From Sediminispirochaeta smaragdinae DSM 11293 (GTDB taxonomy: Bacteria > Spirochaetota > Spirochaetia > DSM-16054 > Sediminispirochaetaceae): DNA of 64,000 nt. The notes under the pieces are model-generated. The model was not told the DNA's origin. It worked only from the letters and a program-made list of their open reading frames with translations, and searched no databases. How positions within the stretch are numbered: the first letter of the stretch is position 1; every line of letters begins with the position of its first letter. This document shows positions 17,164-26,299 of this stretch, in pieces. A program made the translations under genes and the position numbers. The stretch lies in the NCBI RefSeq assembly GCF_000143985.1, contig NC_014364.1, positions 1,240,001-1,304,000 of the forward strand. The letters run 5' to 3'.

Positions 17164-19637
17164 CACCCTTCATAATCATCACCAAGCGTTGTAATCCGAA
17201 GATCACAGGGGGTAAAATCCTTTGGAAGCCGCTTTTTCGAGAGGGTGATTCGTTTTTCTTCCCCTGCCATCAGATGAAAGCAGTTATCGGAAAACCTTCC
17301 CTTCCAGCCCGGAAGTTCCAGGACGACGTAAAACGCAGGCAGATCGCTTGATAGTATGATGCTCTGATTTTCCCCGTTCTCCTGTGCAAGACGTACCTCG
17401 ATATTGGGTTTCTTCAGGGCACAACGTTTGGGGGCAAGGGGGAGGAGGATGGTTTCAAGCGGGTCCCCTTTGTTCGCTTCTGTTTCCCTGTATGTCTGGA
17501 ATCTTGCTTTCAGAAAACTCTCCCCTTTTATCCATTGCTCATGGTTCCTGACCATTGCTTCAAGGGTAGTCGCGGATTGGGCTTCGATACAGGATTCGAC
17601 TCGAATGGTTTCGATAAGATTCCCGGCAAAATCGACAAACGAAATTTCGAGGCTTCCTGAAAGTGCTTGTTCGGTGTCGTTGATTCCCTTTATGGTGATC
17701 TTCCCATCCTCTTCCCGGTAGCTGATGAGGGCCGTCGGCGCAAAAAAGCGTTTTGCCGCATAATGGAGCGGTTTCCACCTTCCCCCGTATTCGATGGATG
17801 ACCATGATATGGCCGGCCAGGTGTCGTTAAGCTGCCAGTAGAGGGCACCCATGCAGATCGGACGCATGCCTCGCCAATACTCCACAGCACTTGATATGGC
17901 CATGACCTGCTGGACCTGGCTGAGGTAGACAATACGTTCGAACCCCTCGGGAAACCTGAAGTACCGGGCAATGGTTGATATGATGATGCTGTTTCCCCGA
18001 TCGTTCCGTTGCCGGTGTTCAAGAACCGGCGAGGTGAGATTTAACTGATCGCCATCACAAAAGCTCTCGATCAGAGAGAGGGAAGGAAACGACTGGAAAC
18101 CGAACTCGGAGCAGAAACGGGGGATCACCTCTCGGTATGCCTCGAACGGTTTACCTTCATGCCAAACGCTCCAATAGTGCATGTCGCCCTTGCTGTCGTC
18201 ATGCCAGCAATCGGAATAATCTCCCTCTCCGGCCGATGGAGAGGAGGGCCACCATGTGCGCTGGGGGTCGATTCTTTTGACTGCGTCTCCTATAACCCCT
18301 TCGTTAAGTCTGTCGTAGTCGATGATGTATCGATCACGGTTTGCCTTTGAAACATCGAACCAGGCCAGGGCGCCCACATCCTCATTGTTCCCGCACCAAA
18401 GTACAAGAGAGGGATGGTCCTTCAGACGCTTGATCTGGTATTCAACCTCGCTCCTTACATTTTCCAGAAACTCAGGTTGAGAAGGGTAGAGGGCACAGGC
18501 GAACATGAAGTCCTGCCAGACCATGATTCCTTTTTGATCGCAGAGCTGGTAGAAATAATCGCTTTCATATTCGCCGCCACCCCAAACCCTGATCATATTC
18601 ATGTTTGCCGCCGCTGCCGAATCGAGAAGTTCCGCTGTCCTCTCGTCGTCGTAACGTCCGGGGAGGGAATCGACGGGAATCCAGCTGGCTCCCTTGCAAA
18701 AGATATCTACTCCGTTTACCCGAAAGCGCATGGGAATGCCTCGTTCGTCCGGATCGGTAATCACCTCCACGCTTCTAAAGCCTATGAGCTTTTCCACCTC
18801 ATCGTTGTCCGTGGTTACTTTCAAGGAATAGCGTGCTTGTTTCCCATAACCGGCAGGCCACCACAACTCGGGGTTTTTAACGCTTATTGTTCTTCTGACG
18901 GTTGAACTTCCCCCTTGAAGCAGGAGCTTTTCCCGCAGGCTGGCACCTGCACAGCTGATATCCAGCGTCACGGTACCCTCCGATGGCGCATAGAGTTCCG
19001 TCACAACTTCAAGCTCCCACGCCCCTTTTTTTCGGAGCATATTCGTATGTACGGTCTCGATCCTTTCGAAGGTGCTGACGTTGACGGTAACGGGGGCATA
19101 GATCCCGCTGACCATGAGGCAAGGGCCCCAATCCCATCCTGCATGACACTGGGCCTTGCGAATGAGGTTCCTGCCCATGGCCTGGACAGGGTATATCATG
19201 TGGGGAACGGGATAGGGGAGCTTTTCGGTCAACTCGGCAGCACGTTTTATCGGGGCGTCGAAGAGGAAGGTAATTCGGTTGTTTCCCTCACAAGCCGCTG
19301 CCGAGAGGTCGAAACGATATCGTTTGAACATATTATCGCAACAACCGACCTCGACTTCATTGACAAGGACTCGAGCAAAGGTATCTATCCGTTCGATATC
19401 CAGAAAAAGCTGTGATGCATCGAGAAGGGCCTGTTCCAGTTGAAATGCCCCCTCCAGGCGCCACGGCTTTTCACCTATCCATTGAAGCTGTGTCTCATTT
19501 TGTCCGTAAAAGGGATCGGGAATTCTTCCCGCTTCAAAGAGTGCCGTTATATTATCACCTGGAACAGTGGCATCTACCAAGGTGTCGTCGGTATCACTTC
19601 TCCAGGTCCAATGCTCGACTATTATGCGTTGTTTCAT
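17160..19637 (-). CDS. Beta-mannosidase, glycoside hydrolase family 2
   Basis: An 825-residue GH2 enzyme with the beta-mannosidase plan: N-terminal jelly-roll, immunoglobulin-like domain, TIM barrel from about 300, and C-terminal beta domains. The barrel contains MIRVWGGGEYESD and the acid/base in LWCGNNED (Glu419); the nucleophile is in RFCSEFGFQSFPS (Glu511). No signal peptide, so it should act in the cytoplasm on imported beta-mannosides, such as Man-beta-1,4-GlcNAc units or manno-oligosaccharides. It is divergent from the ROK repressor gene, and an operator-like site begins nine bases upstream of its start, giving a direct reason to place it in the same regulon as the transporter, GH9 and GH20 genes. 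Confidence 0.92.
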   Translation of the reverse strand: MKQRIIVEHWTWRSDTDDTLVDATVPGDNITALFEAGRIPDPFYGQNETQLQWIGEKPWRLEGAFQLEQALLDASQLFLDIERIDTFARVLVNEVEVGCCDNMFKRYRFDLSAAACEGNNRITFLFDAPIKRAAELTEKLPYPVPHMIYPVQAMGRNLIRKAQCHAGWDWGPCLMVSGIYAPVTVNVSTFERIETVHTNMLRKKGAWELEVVTELYAPSEGTVTLDISCAGASLREKLLLQGGSSTVRRTISVKNPELWWPAGYGKQARYSLKVTTDNDEVEKLIGFRSVEVITDPDERGIPMRFRVNGVDIFCKGASWIPVDSLPGRYDDERTAELLDSAAAANMNMIRVWGGGEYESDYFYQLCDQKGIMVWQDFMFACALYPSQPEFLENVRSEVEYQIKRLKDHPSLVLWCGNNEDVGALAWFDVSKANRDRYIIDYDRLNEGVIGDAVKRIDPQRTWWPSSPSAGEGDYSDCWHDDSKGDMHYWSVWHEGKPFEAYREVIPRFCSEFGFQSFPSLSLIESFCDGDQLNLTSPVLEHRQRNDRGNSIIISTIARYFRFPEGFERIVYLSQVQQVMAISSAVEYWRGMRPICMGALYWQLNDTWPAISWSSIEYGGRWKPLHYAAKRFFAPTALISYREEDGKITIKGINDTEQALSGSLEISFVDFAGNLIETIRVESCIEAQSATTLEAMVRNHEQWIKGESFLKARFQTYRETEANKGDPLETILLPLAPKRCALKKPNIEVRLAQENGENQSIILSSDLPAFYVVLELPGWKGRFSDNCFHLMAGEEKRITLSKKRLPKDFTPCDLRITTLGDDYEGC

Positions 19638-19645
19638 GGTACATC

Positions 19646-19671
19646 CTTGGTTAGATTAAAAATCAACTAAC
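19646..19671. promoter_or_regulatory. Operator-like site 1 (likely ROK regulator target)
   Basis: A 26-bp imperfect inverted repeat (plus strand begins CTTGGTTAGATT and ends ATCAACTAAC). Aligned position by position with the site at 19779-19804, 22 of 26 bases agree. It spans the predicted transcription start of the beta-mannosidase gene. Confidence 0.7.
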
Positions 19672-19677
19672 GACATT

Positions 19678-19707
19678 ATTGTAGCGTGCTTTGTTTGAAG
19701 ATGACAA
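19678..19707 (-). promoter_or_regulatory. Predicted promoter of the beta-mannosidase gene
   Basis: Minus strand TTGTCA (19707-19702), 18-base spacer and TACAAT (19683-19678). The predicted start point falls at the edge of operator-like site 1. Confidence 0.5.
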
Positions 19708-19746
19708 GAAAAAACGGGGATAATTTCGAGTTTTTAGCGAAAAAGC

Positions 19747-19775
19747 TTGACAGTTTGGATAACCGATGGGAGAAT
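19747..19775 (+). promoter_or_regulatory. Predicted promoter of the ROK regulator gene
   Basis: Perfect TTGACA (19747-19752), 17-base spacer and a weak -10 GAGAAT (19770-19775). Operator-like site 2 begins four bases downstream, as expected for autorepression. Confidence 0.5.
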
Positions 19776-19778
19776 TGT

Positions 19779-19804
19779 GTTGGTTGGATGTAAAATCAAC
19801 CAAC
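19779..19804. promoter_or_regulatory. Operator-like site 2 (likely ROK regulator target)
   Basis: GTTGGTTG and CAACCAAC arms (8 bp, perfect) separated by ten bases, 26 bp in all. It matches the site at 19646-19671 at 22 of 26 positions and covers the expected transcription start of the ROK gene. Confidence 0.72.
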
Positions 19805-19817
19805 TAATAGGAAGCAT

Positions 19818-20990
19818 ATGTTGATGAAGCGAACAAAAATGATCAACCGATCACGGATTATGCGCGAGATCTGGATCAATCGCGAGACCAGTCGTGTGGA
19901 AATTGCCCGTTCCCTTGGTCTTGATAAGTCCACCATCTCTCACGCGGTAAACGAACTCATTGAAAAAGGTGTGATCATAGAGTCCTCGGAGGGATCTTCA
20001 GGGCCTCAAGGCGGTAGAAAACCTGTACATATAAAATTGAATAGAGAGTATGGAGCAGTTTTGGGGGTTGAATTCCGCCCCGATTCTTATACGGCCGTAG
20101 CAGTGGATCTTGAAGGTGATATTATTTATTCACGATTTGAACGGACTGCAATAGCTGGCGAGGAATTTACGTCTGTAGTGATCGAAATTCTTCATATGCT
20201 CATTGATGAGCTGGAGCGAAAAGAGGTCAACCTTCTGGGCATCGGTGTGGGGCTCTCTGGTGTTGTGAATGCCCAAAACGGGACCATTCGTTATTCCGAA
20301 CCCTTTGGGATCGACAGCACGTTTGATTTCTTCACCAATATTGCCTCTCGCTTTGATATTCCTTTATTTATTGATAACGATGCGAACGCTTGTGTCTGGG
20401 GTGAGCTTGCCTTTCATCGAAGGAAAGATCTGAAAGATTTCATCTTTCTTTTATTGGAGTTTCGGGAGACTGGAACCAACGAAGACCGGGATTGTACGAA
20501 AACCGGAAAAATAGGTGTAGGTATAGGCATTGTCATCAATGGCAATGTTCACTATGGACACCAGTACGCCGCAGGTGAGTTCCGCAGCCTTTTTCGTACT
20601 GAGGATTCTGTCGGTCAATTCTCATTAACCAGTGACGAGCATCGTCGTATTTTTGATGATGATGCGGTTATGAATAAGTTCTTGCATGAACTTGGCGCAC
20701 ATGCCGGCTTGCTTGTGAATGTCTTTAATATGAGTCACATCATTCTCGGGGGTGCTTTTGACGAATTGGGGCCTCGGGTCAAGGATATTTTTGAGCAGGA
20801 GATCAAGAAATCCTGGCCCTATCCGTACACCCCCGACATCAAAAAATCGATCTGGTACTCATCCTTTGCCGATAGGGCAGTGGCCTACGGTGCTGCGGGG
20901 ATGGTTCTCAATACTCTGTTCAGTGATCTGGAGGTAATGGAAGGAACCAGTTTGATGCGAAACCTTAGGGAGGGTTTGGTCGTATTTTAG
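19818..20990 (+). CDS. ROK family transcriptional regulator (NagC/XylR-like)
   Basis: A 390-residue repressor-type ROK protein. Residues 8-60 form a winged helix (SRVEIARSLGLDKSTISHAVNEL), then an actin-like ROK fold with IDNDANACVWGE. The cysteine zinc motif common in ROK proteins is not evident, and the segment after residue 210 has an insertion rich in charged residues (RETGTNEDRD), so the sugar pocket is unusual. ATG 19818 or 19824 can be the start; TAGGAAG at 19808-19814 suits the second slightly better. It is divergent from the beta-mannosidase gene and upstream of a transporter, GH9 and GH20 genes. The ligand is probably a monosaccharide or disaccharide released from the same glycan. 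Confidence 0.9.
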   Translation: MLMKRTKMINRSRIMREIWINRETSRVEIARSLGLDKSTISHAVNELIEKGVIIESSEGSSGPQGGRKPVHIKLNREYGAVLGVEFRPDSYTAVAVDLEGDIIYSRFERTAIAGEEFTSVVIEILHMLIDELERKEVNLLGIGVGLSGVVNAQNGTIRYSEPFGIDSTFDFFTNIASRFDIPLFIDNDANACVWGELAFHRRKDLKDFIFLLLEFRETGTNEDRDCTKTGKIGVGIGIVINGNVHYGHQYAAGEFRSLFRTEDSVGQFSLTSDEHRRIFDDDAVMNKFLHELGAHAGLLVNVFNMSHIILGGAFDELGPRVKDIFEQEIKKSWPYPYTPDIKKSIWYSSFADRAVAYGAAGMVLNTLFSDLEVMEGTSLMRNLREGLVVF

Positions 20991-21154
20991 TGATGTGTTT
21001 GGTCCTGAAGTGAGAAGGATGGAATATCGTCGAAGAGAAACTTGTAAATCGCCAATTCTTTTTGCGAATAAAAGAGCAGTAATAAAAGTTGTTGATCATA
21101 AAATCAGTCTTCTCTCTTCGTAAGGAAAGAAGACAAAAGAAGGAGCGTAAGGGT

Positions 21155-22444
21155 ATGAAAAGAGTATGTCTGGTTGTAATGGTTTCCCTCCTGTGTGTCC
21201 CGTTTTTGATTGCGGGCGGGAATCAGGAGGCAGAGAGAGCCGCCGAAGGGCAGATTGTGATTAAGACGATGGCTTACGGTAATAACTCAAACCCTGAAGG
21301 GGTTAACTGGGTTCGTATCGTGAAGGCCTTTGAGGAGCAGAATCCCGACATCAAGATCGACTATGAACTGCTGTACGATGAGGCGTACCATCAGAAGGTT
21401 GTTGCCCGGCTTGCCTCCGGTGATATTCCCGATCTTGCCTACATGGGTGCGGATGCCCGTTGGGGAGCCCCCTGGAAAGAGGCCGGTCAACAATTCGACC
21501 ACCGCGATTACATTGACAGCGATTTCTATGATCTCAATTTGATTCCTCCCATGGGACCAAAAGGTGAAGTCTTCGAGATTCCCCTCGGAACCAGCAACAT
21601 TACCACGGTTCTCTATATGAACGAAAAGTTGGTTACATCCCTTGGCTTTTCCGCTCCCCAAACCTACGAAGATATCGTTGCTATGGTTCCTGCGGCAAAG
21701 GCGGCCGGTTTGGATGTGATTAGCATCGATGGTGCCGACGGCTGGGCCTGGAATTCATGCCTGATGTCCATGGTTGCCGCCCGACTTTCGGGAAATCCGC
21801 GTTGGGTCTCCGAAGCTGTTCAGGGAAAACATCGGTTTGACGATCCGGTATTTGTCGATTCCCTTGCCTTTATCACCAAGATGATTGATGACGGAGTCCT
21901 TTCTTCCAAATCGGTACTGATAGACTATGGTGCCAATGTATCTAAGTTTAGTAATGAACAGGCCCTTTTCATGATCCAGGGGCAGTGGGTCGCAGGGGAA
22001 ATCCCGCCCGAGGTTGCCGATCATACAAAGCTGCTTGCCTGGCCCAAGCTCCCCGGAGAAAAACCCGAAACCGCCGGTTCTGTTGCGGCGGCAATTCAGG
22101 TTGGTTATGGGCTGACAAAACAAGGCGGAAGTGACCCTGCCGTTCGTGAGGCTGCCCTCAAATTCCTGCGCTACTTCTACAGCGTCGAAGAGTCGACCCA
22201 GCGTCTGCGTGACGGTTTAATTGTCGCTCCAATTCTGAAGAACTATCAGGTTCCCGAAGATCTTCCTTCAATCATGAAAAGCAAGGTTGCCCTTGCTCAG
22301 ACCGCAATGAATACCGATGTCATCGATGCCTACGTAAGCGGTAATGCGCTTGAGGCCCTGAATTCCGGTATGCAGCAGATTGCAAGCGGGTCGGCCACGG
22401 CTGAAGAGATAGCAGCAAAGGTCGAATCACTTATCCAGCGCTAA
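21155..22444 (+). CDS. Sugar ABC transporter substrate-binding protein (CUT1, family 1)
   Basis: A 429-residue extracellular solute-binding protein family 1. The signal peptide is RVCLVVMVSLLCVPFLIAGG, without a clear lipobox cysteine at the cleavage point. The mature part has the expected GDIPDLAYMGA ligand-domain motif and an aromatic-rich binding face. ATG 21155 has AGGAG 10 bases upstream; an earlier in-frame start would add a charged extension before the signal peptide. It begins the operon that continues with two permeases, GH9 and GH20, and is separated from the first permease by a strong stem-loop. By context the ligand is a beta-linked oligosaccharide containing mannose, glucosamine or N-acetylglucosamine. 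Confidence 0.9.
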   Translation: MKRVCLVVMVSLLCVPFLIAGGNQEAERAAEGQIVIKTMAYGNNSNPEGVNWVRIVKAFEEQNPDIKIDYELLYDEAYHQKVVARLASGDIPDLAYMGADARWGAPWKEAGQQFDHRDYIDSDFYDLNLIPPMGPKGEVFEIPLGTSNITTVLYMNEKLVTSLGFSAPQTYEDIVAMVPAAKAAGLDVISIDGADGWAWNSCLMSMVAARLSGNPRWVSEAVQGKHRFDDPVFVDSLAFITKMIDDGVLSSKSVLIDYGANVSKFSNEQALFMIQGQWVAGEIPPEVADHTKLLAWPKLPGEKPETAGSVAAAIQVGYGLTKQGGSDPAVREAALKFLRYFYSVEESTQRLRDGLIVAPILKNYQVPEDLPSIMKSKVALAQTAMNTDVIDAYVSGNALEALNSGMQQIASGSATAEEIAAKVESLIQR

Positions 22445-22463
22445 GAGGATCTTACCTGTTAGA

Positions 22464-22490
22464 GGAGGGGAGGAGACTCCCCTCCCTTTT
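22464..22490 (+). terminator. Intercistronic stem-loop between binding protein and permease
   Basis: GGAGGGGAG (22464-22472) and CTCCCCTCC (22477-22485) form a perfect 9-bp stem with a GAGA tetraloop, followed by CTTTT. It should partly end transcription or stabilise the upstream message, raising binding-protein output over permeases. Confidence 0.75.
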
Positions 22491-22510
22491 CTTCGAGGAG
22501 TGTTACCTAC

Positions 22511-23413
22511 GTGAAAAAAAGCGAACGACACATGCTGCCGGCCTTTTTTGCAATGGCCGCTCCGGCGATGTTGATCTATCTTTTCATCATTGCCTATCCG
22601 ATTATCTATTCGGTCTGGCTTAGTTTTACCGATTTCAACCCAAACCGGGGAGGGACGTGGAATTTTGTCGGACTGCTTCAATATAAGACGATGTTTTCCG
22701 ACCCGAATTTCTGGCATGCACTGAAAAACAACCTGATTGTCGTGGCTGTTTCCGTCTTCGGCCAGATTCCCATCGGATTCATTCTGGCATACCTTCTCTA
22801 CAGGAAGATGGTCCGGGGCGTAAATTTTTTCCAGACCATCGTGTTCCTTCCCAATTTCCTATCGACCATCGTCATCGGTACCATGTGGAAACGACTTTTC
22901 CAAGCCGACGGTCCTGTTTCGGTTCTTATTCAGAAGATGACAGGGGACCCTACGGCTCAGTTCGAGATGATGCTGCATCCGAATACGGTCATGATTCCCA
23001 TCGGCTTTGCACTGATCTGGATATATACCGGTTTGTATATGATCATCTTTCTCGCCAATCTTCAGAAGATCAATACAAGTCTGATCGAAGTAGCGAAAAT
23101 AGATGGTGCGACAGAGGGCCAGATATTCCGGAAGGTGATCGTTCCTCTGCTTTCGGGTACCATTTTGGTCTCGACCGTACTGGCGATTGCCGGTTCCCTC
23201 CGCGGCTTTGATCTGATTTTTTCCATCACCACCCAAGGCTTACAGAGAAACAATGCCATGGTTCTTCCCATTTTTATGTATCAGACGGCCTTTCAAAATT
23301 ATGCCAATGAAATGCGATTTGCCTATGGAGCGGCAATATCGAATGCCATCGTCCTGATCAGCCTGGTACTTATTGCCTTTAGTCGCATGATCAGTCGGAA
23401 AACCGATTATTAG
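22511..23413 (+). CDS. Sugar ABC transporter permease (MalF/UgpA-like)
   Basis: A 300-residue CUT1 permease with six membrane segments and the ATPase-docking EAA loop EVAKIDGATEGQIFRKVIVP around residues 195-214. GTG 22511 is the likely start, with GAGGAG 10 bases upstream just after the stem-loop. It pairs with the following permease. No ATPase gene is present in the operon. Confidence 0.9.
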   Translation: MKKSERHMLPAFFAMAAPAMLIYLFIIAYPIIYSVWLSFTDFNPNRGGTWNFVGLLQYKTMFSDPNFWHALKNNLIVVAVSVFGQIPIGFILAYLLYRKMVRGVNFFQTIVFLPNFLSTIVIGTMWKRLFQADGPVSVLIQKMTGDPTAQFEMMLHPNTVMIPIGFALIWIYTGLYMIIFLANLQKINTSLIEVAKIDGATEGQIFRKVIVPLLSGTILVSTVLAIAGSLRGFDLIFSITTQGLQRNNAMVLPIFMYQTAFQNYANEMRFAYGAAISNAIVLISLVLIAFSRMISRKTDY

Positions 23414-23426
23414 AAAGGACCATCTC

Positions 23427-24545
23427 ATGAACGATACGCTTACACGATCGCGCCAAGGAGAACGGGTAAAAGGCTTTGTCGGAAACCTCATCGCCTATAT
23501 TATTCTTGGTTCCTGGGCATTGATTACCATCCTGCCGCTTTTTTGGATGACCTACTCTTCCTTCAAATCGAATGAAGAGCTTACGAGGAGTATCTACGCT
23601 TTTCCAAAGGAGCTGTTCGATAATAAGTACGATGAATATGTTGTTATAAAGCCGCAACTGAATGTGGTTCCCGATTATGATGTGGAAAAGGACAAACGTC
23701 CGAGGCTCATTATCGAGTCGAAAACCATCGCGCCGGGGCGTCGGCTGATGGTTCATTTCCTGTTAAAGGAGGAACTTCCTGAAAAGATCGCGAGGCTTCA
23801 ACCCGGCGACACGTTGAACCTTTCCCAGCTTCCGCTTTCCCTACGAACGAAACTTGGCTGGCGCACCATCTGGTTCAACTATATTTCGGCAGTCGAACGG
23901 GGTGGTTTGGGGCGAAAATTCATCAACAGCATTATCTATGCGGGTGTTTCCACCTTTTTGATCAACCTTTTCGGCCTGATGATGGCTTTTGCCTTGAGCA
24001 AGTATCCCTTTAGGCGTCTTGCTATGGTTATGGGAGGATTGATCGGGCTGGGCTATCTCATTAGTATTAATTCCGTCATCATTCCGCTTTTTTTGATGCT
24101 TACCTCGGTCAATCTGACCGATACCCATTTGGGTATCATCCTCGTGTATACCGCTTTCGGCCTTCCTCTTGCGGTCATGTTGGATACCCAGTTTATTCAT
24201 GATTTGCCTACGAGTCTGATCGAATCTGCAAGAATCGACGGAGCAACCACGTTTAGATTGTTTCGCTCCATCATCGTTCCGATGTCGACTCCGGTCATCG
24301 TAACGGTGAGTATCATCAGTGCCCTGGGCATTTGGAATGAATTCCTGCTTGTACTGGTTCTTGCCAGTTCGGAGTTAACCAAATCGTTACCGGTAGGGGT
24401 CTACTCGTTTTCGAGCCTCACCAGTACGCAGCTTGGGTGGCAGATGGCGGCACTTGTCATTGCAACACTCCCGGCTATGATTGTCTATTTCATCTTCCAG
24501 CGTCGGCTTGCAGAAGGCGTGGTCGGAGGAGCCATAAAAGGATAG
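23427..24545 (+). CDS. Sugar ABC transporter permease (MalG-like) with an extra extracytoplasmic insert
   Basis: A 372-residue CUT1 permease, about 90 residues longer than its usual 275-290. The extra length lies between the first and second membrane segments (about residues 65-140, VVIKPQLNVVPDYDVEKDKR to LPLSLRTKLGW) and looks like a small beta-rich domain facing the outside. The EAA loop ESARIDGATTFRLFRSIIVP is normal (about 265-284). The insert could contact the binding protein or a bulky ligand. The start is 13 bases after the first permease and the GH9 gene begins five bases after this one, so it is clearly inside the operon. Confidence 0.88.
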   Translation: MNDTLTRSRQGERVKGFVGNLIAYIILGSWALITILPLFWMTYSSFKSNEELTRSIYAFPKELFDNKYDEYVVIKPQLNVVPDYDVEKDKRPRLIIESKTIAPGRRLMVHFLLKEELPEKIARLQPGDTLNLSQLPLSLRTKLGWRTIWFNYISAVERGGLGRKFINSIIYAGVSTFLINLFGLMMAFALSKYPFRRLAMVMGGLIGLGYLISINSVIIPLFLMLTSVNLTDTHLGIILVYTAFGLPLAVMLDTQFIHDLPTSLIESARIDGATTFRLFRSIIVPMSTPVIVTVSIISALGIWNEFLLVLVLASSELTKSLPVGVYSFSSLTSTQLGWQMAALVIATLPAMIVYFIFQRRLAEGVVGGAIKG

Positions 24546-24550
24546 AGCAG

Positions 24551-26299
24551 ATGCAAATTCTTACTAATCACATTGGATATCACACCGCTTCGGCTAAACG
24601 CATGATTCTTCAATGCTCCGAAGCACTTGCGCCGAATTTTCCCGCACCATCGGCTCAATTGATCGATCAAGATAGCGGTAGTGTGCTGCGTACCCTGCCG
24701 GTTACATCTTCCGGTTCCGTTCCCGGCTGGAAGGATCGCTACTTCTACCTCTTTGATTTTTCCGATTTTACCAGGAAGGGAGTTTTTCGCTTTGAGGTTG
24801 CGGCGGGGAATGCACAGATTCACGGTCTGCCTTTTACCATCGGCGATGAATTGCTGCAGGATAGCTGTATTTCGGACATCCTTTTTTATTTCAAGGGACA
24901 GCGTTCTTCCGGTCGATGGGACCTCGCGGACCGTTCGGCTTCTTTCTTCGGAGAACGGTCCGATCGGGTCGATGTTCACGGGGGATGGTACGATGCAGCC
25001 GGAGATTACAGTAAATATCTGTCTCATCTTTCCTATGCAAACTATCTCAATCCCCAACAGATTCCCTTGGTGGTGTGGTCGTTATATTCCCTTGGTGAGA
25101 TCCTTGCCTCCCGATCCCGGTATCGGGGAACATTGCTGGTTGAACGGGCCCTTGAGGAGGGGGCCTGGGGTGCCGACTTCCTGGTACGCATGCTGGATTC
25201 GGGAGGCTATTTTTATATGACCCTTTTTGATCAATGGAATAAAAAAAGTGATGCGAGGATGATCTGTGCTTTTAAAACAAAGCAGGGAGAGCGGCTCGAG
25301 GAATACCAGGCTGGTTTTCGGCAGGGGGGAGGGATGGCTATTGCCGCTCTTGCACGGGCCGCTCGTTTTCCCCGACAGGAAATTCCTTCCGACGGCTTTG
25401 ACTGTGATGCATATCGACAGGCGGCAGAAAAGGGCTACGAGCATCTTCTGCGTCACAACTGTGACTATCTGGACAATGGGCGCGAGAATATCATCGATTA
25501 CTATTGCGCCCTTCTGGCAAGCGTGGAGCTTTTTACTACAACGAAGGATGCCACGTATCTTGAAGGGGCTCGCAGTTGGGCCTGTAAGCTTTCTTCCCTC
25601 TTTTCCGATGAAAAAAAGTGCTGGTTTGCGGAAGCAGGCAATAGTCGTCCCTTTTTCCATGCTTCGGATTCCGGTATGCCCATTCTCTCTCTCCTCCGTT
25701 ATGCAGAGATCGAAGTGAATGCGTCCCTGAAGGCTGAGACGCTTGCTCTCGTGGAGCAGGCCTGCCGGGCGGAGCTTAGCCTCGCCTCGGAGGTTCATAA
25801 TCCTTTTGGCCTTGCCCGGCAGAAGGTTAAAGCCGTCGGTGGGAAAGAGCGTTCTTCCTTCTTTGTTCCCCATGAAAACGAGTCAGGTTATTGGTGGCAG
25901 GGGGAAAACGCCCGCCTTGCCTCTCTTGCCTGTGCGATGCGACAGGCTGCGGCTGCCCTTGCTGCCTGCGGGAGCAGTGAAGGGCTCCTGGAACAGATGC
26001 AAGCCTTTGCCACGGCCCAACTCGACTGGATCCTCGGCTTCAATCCCTTCGACACTTGTATGCTTGCCGGCCGGGGACGCAATAATCCCCGTTACGAATC
26101 CTTCTACCCCAATGCTCCCGGCGGGATCTGCAACGGTATTACCGCCGGGTTTTTTGACGAATCCGATATCGATTTTCTTCCCAAGGCGGCGATAGAGCGG
26201 GGTGACCATCGTTGGCGCTGGAGTGAGCAGTGGATTCCCCATGGCGCATGGTTTCTCATGGCACTTGCAGCCGAGATGGTCGACGGTGGAGATCAATGA
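24551..26299 (+). CDS. Glycoside hydrolase family 9 enzyme (exo-beta-glucosaminidase/cellulase-like)
   Basis: A 582-residue GH9 protein. An N-terminal CelD_N-type immunoglobulin domain (MQILTNHIGYHTASAKRM) is followed by an (alpha/alpha)6 barrel with GGWYDAAGDYSKYLSHLSY at 144-162, containing the catalytic Asp pair, and the acid Glu559 in WRWSEQWIPHGAWF. The SKYLSHLSYANYLNPQQ signature resembles Vibrio VC0615-type GH9 exo-glucosaminidases of the chitobiose cluster more than classical endoglucanases. No signal peptide, so it is cytoplasmic. ATG 24551 follows GATAGAG; an upstream in-frame extension lies inside the permease gene. Its stop overlaps the GH20 start by four bases. The exact bond cleaved (GlcN or Glc) needs assay. 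Confidence 0.85.
   Translation: MQILTNHIGYHTASAKRMILQCSEALAPNFPAPSAQLIDQDSGSVLRTLPVTSSGSVPGWKDRYFYLFDFSDFTRKGVFRFEVAAGNAQIHGLPFTIGDELLQDSCISDILFYFKGQRSSGRWDLADRSASFFGERSDRVDVHGGWYDAAGDYSKYLSHLSYANYLNPQQIPLVVWSLYSLGEILASRSRYRGTLLVERALEEGAWGADFLVRMLDSGGYFYMTLFDQWNKKSDARMICAFKTKQGERLEEYQAGFRQGGGMAIAALARAARFPRQEIPSDGFDCDAYRQAAEKGYEHLLRHNCDYLDNGRENIIDYYCALLASVELFTTTKDATYLEGARSWACKLSSLFSDEKKCWFAEAGNSRPFFHASDSGMPILSLLRYAEIEVNASLKAETLALVEQACRAELSLASEVHNPFGLARQKVKAVGGKERSSFFVPHENESGYWWQGENARLASLACAMRQAAAALAACGSSEGLLEQMQAFATAQLDWILGFNPFDTCMLAGRGRNNPRYESFYPNAPGGICNGITAGFFDESDIDFLPKAAIERGDHRWRWSEQWIPHGAWFLMALAAEMVDGGDQ

Noticed and set aside
21088-21106. Possible third ROK operator before the binding-protein gene (GTTGTTGATCATAAAATCA)
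   Set aside because: Only one half-site fits; the other arm does not match, so I do not list it as a site.
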